From positions 1-15,369 of the forward strand of contig JAEDLA010000010.1 of assembly GCA_016295545.1 (NCBI GenBank): a stretch of 15,369 nt of DNA. Direction: 5' to 3'. The stretch's first letter is position 1, and every line of letters begins with the position of its first letter. The notes below the pieces were generated by a model. It had not been told where the DNA came from and did not search any database. It was given only the letters and a program-made list of their open reading frames with translations. The DNA comes from Oscillospiraceae bacterium. Lineage in GTDB: Bacteria; Bacillota; Clostridia; Oscillospirales; Ruminococcaceae. Of the stretch, positions 7,363 through 12,766 are shown in pieces. The translations under genes were made by a program, and so were the position numbers.

Positions 7363-7608
7363 AAAACGACCTCCTAACAGTGATTTTAACATGATCCGCA
7401 GCAAGAATGAGAGGATAATGAAAAATACTGAATTATAATACTGTTTCTCTGGCAGGCAGCAGATATTGTCTGACAGGGAAACGCCTGCTGCGCAGGCTGC
7501 AATTTGCTACGCAGACTGCCGTCTCATAAAATCCCGGAATACAGGCATTTTTCTGTCCTATGAAGTGGGATCGGTATAAAATGTTGCATAATTCAGCAAG
7601 CATAGCTA
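7363..7608 (-). promoter_or_regulatory. Long structured 5' leader of the hydCBA operon
   Basis: If the promoter at 7615-7643 is used, the transcript has about 246 nt before hydC. Within it lies the hairpin GCCTGC-gca-GCAGGC (minus strand, 7497-7483). There is a near-perfect 10-bp direct repeat CTGCGTAGCA / CTGCGCAGCA (around 7513-7486), and GGCAG/CTGCC segments that could close a larger stem. I see no ORF and no riboswitch class I know. A copy of the hairpin core also lies at the pgk 3' end, so part of this may be a dispersed repeat. An alternative internal -10 (TATAAT, 7437-7432) has no convincing -35. Confidence 0.45.
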
Positions 7609-7614
7609 TTAAAT

Positions 7615-7643
7615 ATTATACCATATAACCCCTATATTTTCCA
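7615..7643 (-). promoter_or_regulatory. Predicted extended -10 promoter of hydCBA
   Basis: On the minus strand, TGGAAA (7643-7638) is followed after 17 bp by a perfect TATAAT (7620-7615), itself preceded by TGG (7623-7621) to give TGnTATAAT. The start is predicted near 7608. A short dyad TGTA-N7-TACA (7653-7667) lies just upstream of the -35 and could bind a regulator, but it is too short to assign. Confidence 0.65.
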
Positions 7644-7783
7644 TTTGCAATTTGTACATTTTTTACACAGCTTTTTTGTTTATTTCCTACATACCAACAA
7701 ATGCAGCTGAAGCCCGTGTTCAGAATACAAATAAAAATGATACTATTTGTCAGATTTATCCAGATTAATATTTATACAAATAA
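7644..7783. other. AT-rich intergenic stretch between divergent promoters
   Basis: Part of the 625-bp region without a gene between hydC and the DUF4250 gene. This stretch is AT-rich and has stop codons throughout. Apart from the TGTA-N7-TACA dyad at 7653-7667, I see no clear motif, hairpin or coding signal. It probably holds upstream control sites for one or both divergent operons. Confidence 0.5.
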
Positions 7784-7803
7784 ATTAAAAGTTCACTTTT
7801 AAT
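7784..7803. promoter_or_regulatory. 20-bp perfect inverted repeat upstream of the DUF4250 promoter
   Basis: ATTAAAAGT-TC-ACTTTTAAT is a perfect 9-bp inverted repeat with a 2-bp centre. It ends 15 bp before the -35 hexamer of the promoter at 7819, with its centre about 60 bp upstream of the predicted start. This position suits a dimeric activator or repressor. The cognate regulator is unknown. Confidence 0.5.
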
Positions 7804-7818
7804 AATCGCCTGTTTTCA

Positions 7819-7847
7819 TTGACAAAGTTTATAAAATATTGTATATT
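7819..7847 (+). promoter_or_regulatory. Predicted sigma-A promoter of the DUF4250 operon
   Basis: A perfect TTGACA (7819-7824), a 17-bp spacer and TATATT (7842-7847). The predicted start near 7854 leaves a leader of about 133 nt. Confidence 0.75.
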
Positions 7848-7926
7848 TATATTATCAGACAACGGGATTACTGCTGTTTTTCAGGAATCCTGCTGTCAAA
7901 TAAACGTACACGTCAAAAAGCGTTTA

Positions 7927-7969
7927 CCGGAGCCTGTCAGTGACTGCACTGCACTGACCGCTTTTCCGG
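7927..7969 (+). promoter_or_regulatory. Stem-loop in the DUF4250 5' leader
   Basis: The outer stem CCGGA (7927-7931) / TCCGG (7965-7969) and inner stem GTCAGTG (7936-7942) / CACTGAC (7952-7958) are separated by internal loops of 4 and 6 nt, with a 9-nt apical loop. It ends 18 nt before the ATG and 8 nt before the GGAGG site. It may affect translation or mRNA stability. It matches no riboswitch I know. Confidence 0.45.
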
Positions 7970-7987
7970 CTGTCTGTGGAGGAAAAT

Positions 7988-8164
7988 ATGAGTATACCTA
8001 ACGATCCCATTATTCTTTTAAGCTACATAAACACACTGCTCAGAGACCAGTACCCAAGCCTTGAGGAGCTTTGCAAAGCTGTCGATGTTCCTCAGCAGCA
8101 GATAACCGAAAAATTAGCCGCTGTCGGTTACACTTATGACGCAGAGCAAAATCGTTTCAGGTAA
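7988..8164 (+). CDS. DUF4250 domain-containing protein
   Basis: This 58-residue protein fills the whole DUF4250 family. The opening IPNDPIILLSYINTLLRDQY and the later LEELCKAVDV, EKLAAVGYTYD and NRF segments match the family pattern as I know it (NDP-x-x-LLS-x-x-NT-x-LRD near the start, GY-x-YD near the end). The middle resembles a small helix-turn-helix (SLEELCKAVDVPQQQITEKL), so nucleic-acid binding is possible but unproven, and the family function is unknown. A GTG four codons upstream (7976) is in frame, but GGAGG at 7978-7982 lies 5 nt before the ATG at 7988, so that start is preferred. It is the first gene of a probable two-gene operon with the secreted repeat protein 44 bp downstream. 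Confidence 0.85.
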   Translation: MSIPNDPIILLSYINTLLRDQYPSLEELCKAVDVPQQQITEKLAAVGYTYDAEQNRFR

Positions 8165-8208
8165 ATCGGTATCAAAAAAATACAGAAGATACCGGGATGG
8201 GAGGGCCT

Positions 8209-9381
8209 ATGAAAACGAAATTTAAAAACTGGCTTGCAGCTGCTGTATCCGCAGCTGTAACACTCAGCGCTATGGGAAGTCTTTCTTTCTTCAGTGCTGA
8301 AACAACTGATGAGCAGACGACCTATTCACTTTCTTTCAATCTCAGCTTTGAGGGATTTGAGACAGAAACTCCGGAGCTTTTTGAAGCTGTACAGCTTACT
8401 GCCGGAGAGGTTTTTACTGTTCCTGAGGGAGCTTTTATAACCGATACTATCTCGTCCACCGGCTGGACTACCGACAATATCTACATTTTAGAGGCTGGCG
8501 ACTATTTCACGATGCCGGATCACGATGTGATACTTGAGCCTGTATTTGTTGATTACTCTGATCCTACGACATACACTGTATCGTACAACATTACAGGTGA
8601 GGATTATTCGGTTCTTGACGACAAGCCTTTCAAAAGCAGGGAATATCAGCCAGGTCAGGCTGTAAAGGCAACAGGAGCTACAATTTTCAGAGAAGGCTAT
8701 ACACAGTATGGCTGGACATACGAGGGCAATGATTTCTACGATGCAAGAAAGCTTATTATGCCTGACCATGATGTTGTTTTTGAACCGCACTGGTATCAGC
8801 ATCACATGGTTTACTATGAGGCAGGAGACGTCGACGGAATAAGAGGCAACGCTGTTTACAGCTTTGAAAAAACAGCCTCAGTTTCCATTGAGCTGGGCGA
8901 TTCCTCACGTCTTTCACGCACAGGCTATTCCCTTACCGGCTGGATATGTGACCTTGACGGTCAGACCTACAGCACCGGTGCCCGTTATATAATGCCTGAC
9001 TCAGATGTTCATTTCACAGCTATATGGACTCCTAATCCGACTACTGTTAGTTTCAAGTCCGCAACAAGCGCAAATGAGACTATGAAGCTGTCAGCCAAAA
9101 CCGAAGATGTAATAACTGTTCCGGAATGCACTTTCACCAATGAGGGATATATTTTCATCGGCTGGAATTACAACGGTACTATCTATACTCCCGGCGAAGA
9201 ATTTACAGTTCCCGGTTCATTATTCGGCACTTCTTTAAAGGCTGTATGGGCTGCGGAGACTGACTTTTACGACTCCCTTTCCCTTTGTATAGCACGAAAA
9301 AATTACGCTGAGGGAAATGTCTCCGAAGACGAGTTAAAAAATGGCGCAGACTATCTCCTCTGCCGCAGCACAAATGAATAA
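8209..9381 (+). CDS. Secreted protein with four InlB B-repeat-like (Flg_new) domains
   Basis: This 390-residue exported protein has a clear signal peptide: a KTKFK n-region, a hydrophobic core at about 7-28 and probable cleavage after FFSA (30). Four tandem repeats of about 70-75 residues follow (about 39-114, 122-195, 199-273, 279-347). Each has a beta-rich start, a central GW (85, 168, 244, 318) and, in the first three, a MPDxDV motif (102, 184, 262) before a final aromatic strand such as FTAIW. This is the pattern of the Listeria-Bacteroides/InlB B-repeat. The tail (350-390) is short, with no LPXTG, transmembrane anchor or dockerin, so the protein should be released or bound non-covalently. 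GGGAGG precedes the ATG at 8209. An upstream in-frame ATG (8197) lacks a site. Its ligand is unknown. Confidence 0.85.
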   Translation: MKTKFKNWLAAAVSAAVTLSAMGSLSFFSAETTDEQTTYSLSFNLSFEGFETETPELFEAVQLTAGEVFTVPEGAFITDTISSTGWTTDNIYILEAGDYFTMPDHDVILEPVFVDYSDPTTYTVSYNITGEDYSVLDDKPFKSREYQPGQAVKATGATIFREGYTQYGWTYEGNDFYDARKLIMPDHDVVFEPHWYQHHMVYYEAGDVDGIRGNAVYSFEKTASVSIELGDSSRLSRTGYSLTGWICDLDGQTYSTGARYIMPDSDVHFTAIWTPNPTTVSFKSATSANETMKLSAKTEDVITVPECTFTNEGYIFIGWNYNGTIYTPGEEFTVPGSLFGTSLKAVWAAETDFYDSLSLCIARKNYAEGNVSEDELKNGADYLLCRSTNE

Positions 9382-9389
9382 AAACATTC

Positions 9390-9413
9390 TGCCGCATCTG
9401 AAAAGGTGCGGCA
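9390..9413 (+). terminator. Intrinsic terminator after the secreted-protein gene
   Basis: TGCCGCATCT-GAAA-AGGTGCGGCA is a 10-bp stem (one G-U pair) with a GAAA tetraloop, starting 8 bp after the stop codon and followed by TATTTTG. The U-tract is modest but the stem is strong. Confidence 0.78.
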
Positions 9414-9496
9414 TATTTTGTCGCAAATGTTTTCTTTCATCAATAGAGCAATGCCGGATTTTCATAAATTAAAAATTATTAAAAAGGTTATTCTTA

Positions 9497-9525
9497 TTGA
9501 ATTATACCGAAAATTGTGTTATAAT
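9497..9525 (+). promoter_or_regulatory. Predicted extended -10 promoter of the DtxR-family gene
   Basis: TTGAAT (9497-9502), a 17-bp spacer and a perfect TATAAT (9520-9525) preceded by TGT, giving TGnTATAAT. ATTATA within the spacer (about 9501-9506) and the -10 TATAAT form a short inverted pair that could be an operator. In such AT-rich DNA this may be chance. Confidence 0.72.
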
Positions 9526-9558
9526 ATTTTTATATGATTTTTTGTAAGGAGAAATTAC

Positions 9559-9942
9559 ATGGCTATTACAGAAGCTGTTGAAAATTACCTTGAAACTATA
9601 CTGATTCTCTCCAAAGACCAGCCGAATATCCACGCAATCGATATCTGCTCATATTTAGGCTACTCACGTCCCACAGTCTCAATTATCCTGAAAAAAATGA
9701 AAGATGACGGACTTGTTACAGTTGACGACGACAACCACATAACGCTTACAGAAACGGGAAAAGCTGTGGCTGAGCACATTTATGAGCGTCATAAGCTCCT
9801 GTCAGAGCTGCTTATACATATTGGCGTCAGCAAGGAAACTGCTTTAAAGGACGCCTGCAAAATCGAACATGATATCAGTGACGAAACTTTTGAAGCACTG
9901 AAAAATTTTGCGGCTGAATCAGGAATAATAATAAATAAATAG
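9559..9942 (+). CDS. DtxR/MntR-family metal-dependent transcriptional regulator (short form)
   Basis: This 127-residue regulator has an N-terminal winged helix (about 1-65; recognition-helix region SRPTVSIILKKMKDDG) and the metal-binding dimerisation domain (about 66-125). It lacks the C-terminal SH3-like domain of DtxR/IdeR. Candidate metal ligands by family alignment are E12, H78, C100, E103 and H104. Cys at 100, in DACKIEH, matches the DtxR/IdeR type (DACRWEH), whereas MntR has Glu there, which hints at Fe(II) rather than Mn(II) sensing. The start is fixed by AAGGAG before the ATG at 9559. Its targets are not visible here; no Fe or Mn transporter is adjacent. It has its own promoter. A 78-bp gap with a T9 run (9972-9980) separates it from murL. 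Confidence 0.88.
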   Translation: MAITEAVENYLETILILSKDQPNIHAIDICSYLGYSRPTVSIILKKMKDDGLVTVDDDNHITLTETGKAVAEHIYERHKLLSELLIHIGVSKETALKDACKIEHDISDETFEALKNFAAESGIIINK

Positions 9943-9978
9943 CCTAAACAGCGATGTAAGTTATTCTATTGTTTTTTT

Positions 9979-9999
9979 TTGCATAAACTAATTGTGCAA
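9979..9999. promoter_or_regulatory. Imperfect dyad upstream of murL
   Basis: TTGCATAA (9979-9986) and TTGTGCAA (9992-9999) form an 8-bp inverted repeat with one mismatch and a 5-bp centre, starting at the end of a T9 run and ending 21 bp before the murL ATG. It could be an operator. It also contains a -35-like TTGCAT with a TTTATA 17 bp later, but a start there would fall inside the ribosome binding site, so I do not call a promoter. Confidence 0.35.
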
Positions 10000-10020
10000 T
10001 CTTTATATCTGGAGGATTCT

Positions 10021-11409
10021 ATGGACAAATTTCAGAAGCTCAGGGAGGAAACCCCTGTTTTTATCTATAAAAGCTGTACCATTGCAGACAATGGCTCTGA
10101 TATTGATGTCAGCTATGAATTTGTTTTTCCCGGTCTTGCCGCTTTCCGTCCCGGCTGGAGCTTCACAAAGCCGGCTTCCTATGCCGGAAACGCCGCTGAG
10201 GACGCTGTTTTTCAGCGGCTGGCATTCTCACTGGGCATGGCTGAGGCTGTTAGCTACTGGAAAGCCGCCTGCTCTCCCCGATTTATCGTGGAATGCGGAA
10301 CACTTTCTCCCGAACAGGCTGACTGGTGGAAAAAGCTCTATTTCAACGGTCTCGGCGAGTTTTTCTATATCAATAATATATCTGCCGATCCTGACAGCTT
10401 CGTTCAGATAGAATGCACGCAGAATACTGTGGAATCCCCTGAAATGTCTGAAAAGGAGCTTAAAGGCTGTCTCGTTCCGATAGGCGGCGGCAAGGACTCC
10501 GCACTGACGATAGAAACGCTGGTAAGTGCCGGTATGGAATGTAAATGCTATTCCATTAACAGCCGTCGTTCCGTTCAGGAAACTGTCAGAGCTGCCGGTC
10601 TGCCTGGCGAATCTCTTATCACCTCTAAACGCCGCTTTGACCGTTCCCTTATTGAACTGAACAACAAGGGTTATCTTAACGGTCATACGCCTTTTTCAGC
10701 TATTGTTGCATTCTCCGCTGAGATCACCGCCTACCTCAACGGTCTGAAATACGTTGTACTCTCCAACGAGTCCAGTGCAAATGAAAGCACTGTTGCCGGT
10801 ATGAGCGTCAATCACCAGTATTCAAAAAGCTTTGAATTTGAGCGTGATTTTCACTGCTACGAGGAGAAATTCCTGAAAAGCGGCGTTTATTATTTCAGCT
10901 TTCTCCGTCCTCTATCCGAGTTTCAGATAGCTGAAATGTTTGTCACCCACAAAAAATATCTTGATGTTTTCAGAAGCTGTAATTTAGGCAGCAAAGTTTC
11001 GCCGGATATATGGTGCGGAAACTGTCCTAAGTGCCTTTTCGTCTTTCTTATCCTCTCCCCCTTTGCGGACTGTCAGAAGCTTACGGAAATTTTCGGAAAA
11101 GACCTCCTCGACGAGCCTGAAATGCTTGAATATTTCAGGGAGCTTACCGGTCAGACCGAACACAAGCCCTTTGAATGCGTTGGCAGTGTTGACGAGGTAA
11201 ACCTTGCCGCTTCAATGACTGTACAGCGCCTTGAAGCCGCCGGACGGCAGCTCCCGCTGCTTCTTCGTGAATACCGTGAGAGCAGTCTGTACAAGCCGGA
11301 AACTATTAGTAAGAGACTTGAAAGCTGCCGCAGTCACTACGACAGCAATAACCTTCTTCCTGCTGAATTTGAAGCTATATTAAAAAATGAAATGGAGCGT
11401 ATTCTGTGA
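10021..11409 (+). CDS. murL: Probable MurL: UDP-MurNAc-L-Ala-L-Glu epimerase (PP-loop family)
   Basis: This 462-residue cytoplasmic protein fits MurL, which in Xanthomonas oryzae converts the terminal L-Glu of UDP-MurNAc-L-Ala-L-Glu to D-Glu in an ATP- and Mg-dependent reaction, replacing glutamate racemase. The central domain has a PP-loop ATP motif IGGGKDS (154-160) and a downstream NESSANEST segment (249-257). A QueC-like cysteine cluster, WCGNCPKC (C332, C335, C338, with C320 nearby), may bind metal. The N-terminal 140 residues are a separate domain with conserved-looking FRPGWSF. The decisive context is the next gene, a MurD-type ligase overlapping by GTGA. The start at 10021 has GGAGG 5 nt upstream; an earlier in-frame ATG (9979) lies in the T-rich leader. 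It could be another PP-loop enzyme, but the pairing makes MurL the best call. Confidence 0.82.
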   Translation: MDKFQKLREETPVFIYKSCTIADNGSDIDVSYEFVFPGLAAFRPGWSFTKPASYAGNAAEDAVFQRLAFSLGMAEAVSYWKAACSPRFIVECGTLSPEQADWWKKLYFNGLGEFFYINNISADPDSFVQIECTQNTVESPEMSEKELKGCLVPIGGGKDSALTIETLVSAGMECKCYSINSRRSVQETVRAAGLPGESLITSKRRFDRSLIELNNKGYLNGHTPFSAIVAFSAEITAYLNGLKYVVLSNESSANESTVAGMSVNHQYSKSFEFERDFHCYEEKFLKSGVYYFSFLRPLSEFQIAEMFVTHKKYLDVFRSCNLGSKVSPDIWCGNCPKCLFVFLILSPFADCQKLTEIFGKDLLDEPEMLEYFRELTGQTEHKPFECVGSVDEVNLAASMTVQRLEAAGRQLPLLLREYRESSLYKPETISKRLESCRSHYDSNNLLPAEFEAILKNEMERIL

Positions 11410-12749
11410 ATAATTTTGCTGAACACCTGAAAAGCTGTACCGATAATAAAAAAGTCTGCCTTCTCGGCTTCGGACGTGAGGGAAAGTCTACCTACAGGAT
11501 GCTTGAAAAATACTGCTCATGCAGCTCTGTAACTATATGCGACCTCAATCCTGTTGACCGTGAAGCCAATAATCTGCCGGACAGCGTTGAAATAATCACA
11601 GGAGAGAATTATCAGGACTGCCTTGACAGCTTCGATGTAGTTTTCAAAAGTCCCGGAATCGTGCTGAAAAAGGACATTTCTGACCTTAAATGCACAATAA
11701 CCTCAGAAACGCAGGTCTTTTTTGAATGCTTCCGCAGTCAGATTGCCGGAATCACCGGTACAAAGGGAAAAAGCACTGTTTCCTCACTGATTTACCATAT
11801 TCTCAGGGAAAGCGGCACGGACTGCCTTTTTGCCGGCAATATAGGCATTCCTGTGTTCGACATTGCTGAAAAAGTCAACAACAAAACTATTATTGTATGT
11901 GAGCTTTCCTGTCACCAGCTTGAATACATGACCGTTTCACCCAAAATTGCAGTCATGCTCAATCTCTATGAGGAGCATCTGGATCACTACGGAACTATGG
12001 AGAAATACGCTGCTGCAAAGAGAAATATTTATCTCCACCAGACCAGCGGCGACAAGCTTTTCTGCAATTATGACATTCGCCCTGAGCATACCGCTTCGAC
12101 TGTATTCACACTCTCTCCCAATAACCGCAAAAGTGAATTTCACATTGAAAACGGTCGTCTTACCTGCAATCTTGGTCCCATTTATAAGATACCTCAGGAC
12201 AAAATAAAGCTTCTTGGCGTTCATAATCACTACAATATAGCCATAGCTTTCCTTGTGTGCAGTATGCTTGGAATCGATGAAAAGGAGTTTGACTCCGCAC
12301 TCTGCACCTTTAATCCACTCCCCCACCGCCTTGAATTTACCGCAGAAAAAAACGGCGTCCGCTATTATGATGACTCGATTTCCACAGCCTGCGCAACTGC
12401 TATTGAAGCCATTAAAAGCGTTCCCCATACAGGCACTGTTCTTATCGGAGGAATGGACAGGGGAATCGATTACTCCGAACTTATCGATTTTCTCAGCGCC
12501 ACTGACATTAACATAATCTGCATGGAGATCTCCGGCAGGCGAATTTTTGATACTGTAAAATCAATGGATTTCAGCCGTCCTGAGCGTGTTTACTATGCAG
12601 AGCACCTTGAAGAAGCTGTAAAGCTTGCTTCGGAAATCACTGAAAAAGGTAAGAGCTGTATACTGTCTCCTGCTGCGGCAAGCTATGGAATTTTCAGAAA
12701 TTTTGAAGAACGGGGAGACGCTTTTCAGAAGCTTGTAAATGCGCTCTGA
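11406..12749 (+). CDS. murD2: Probable MurD2: UDP-MurNAc-L-alanine--L-glutamate ligase
   Basis: This 447-residue Mur ligase starts with GTG overlapping the murL stop (GTGA), with GGAG 8 nt upstream, so translation is coupled. The N-terminal Rossmann-like domain opens with LLGFGREGKST. The central ATPase domain has GITGTKGKST (115-124), AGNIGIPV (143-150), the MurD signature LSCHQLE (177-183), a carbamoyl-lysine region with HLDHYG (191-196) and YAAAKRNI (K205). The C-terminal domain includes LPHRLE, YYDDSISTA and LIGGMDRG. All these are MurD-type rather than MurC, MurE or MurF. Because it is paired with murL, it most likely adds L-Glu, to be epimerised afterwards. By sequence alone a canonical D-Glu-adding MurD cannot be excluded. 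Whether the genome also has a standard murD and murI is the key unknown. Confidence 0.83.
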   Translation: MNNFAEHLKSCTDNKKVCLLGFGREGKSTYRMLEKYCSCSSVTICDLNPVDREANNLPDSVEIITGENYQDCLDSFDVVFKSPGIVLKKDISDLKCTITSETQVFFECFRSQIAGITGTKGKSTVSSLIYHILRESGTDCLFAGNIGIPVFDIAEKVNNKTIIVCELSCHQLEYMTVSPKIAVMLNLYEEHLDHYGTMEKYAAAKRNIYLHQTSGDKLFCNYDIRPEHTASTVFTLSPNNRKSEFHIENGRLTCNLGPIYKIPQDKIKLLGVHNHYNIAIAFLVCSMLGIDEKEFDSALCTFNPLPHRLEFTAEKNGVRYYDDSISTACATAIEAIKSVPHTGTVLIGGMDRGIDYSELIDFLSATDINIICMEISGRRIFDTVKSMDFSRPERVYYAEHLEEAVKLASEITEKGKSCILSPAAASYGIFRNFEERGDAFQKLVNAL

Positions 12750-12766
12750 AATAAGGAGAAGCAATA

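Noticed and set aside
7363..7404. Upstream ATG extending hydC by 14 residues
   Set aside because: The AGGAGG for the 7362 start lies inside the extension and homologous subunits start near the shorter form.
7653..7670. Possible Rex (redox repressor) operator near the hyd promoter
   Set aside because: TTGTACA-N4-TTACACA matches the TTGTTAA-N4-TTAACAA pattern poorly in the right half; kept only as an unassigned short dyad.
7819..8001. Plus-strand frame overlapping the start of DUF4250
   Set aside because: Its start lies in the TTGACA of a strong promoter and it runs through the leader hairpin out of frame with the real gene.
8488..8805. Minus-strand frame inside the secreted repeat protein
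   Set aside because: Lies fully within a protein with a signal peptide and four regular repeats on the other strand; no start signal.
9945..9980. Intrinsic terminator between the DtxR gene and murL
   Set aside because: There is a T9 run, but no convincing GC-bearing stem directly before it.
9979..10020. Upstream ATG extending murL by 14 residues
   Set aside because: The extension is AT-rich leader with no ribosome site in front; GGAGG is correctly placed for the ATG at 10021.
11937..12428. Minus-strand frame of 163 codons opposite murD2
   Set aside because: The plus strand carries all the MurD motifs here; the antisense frame is a by-product of codon bias.
11406..12749. Canonical MurD adding D-Glu
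   Set aside because: Not excluded by sequence alone, but the translational coupling to a MurL-like protein and separation from a division cluster make MurD2 the better call.
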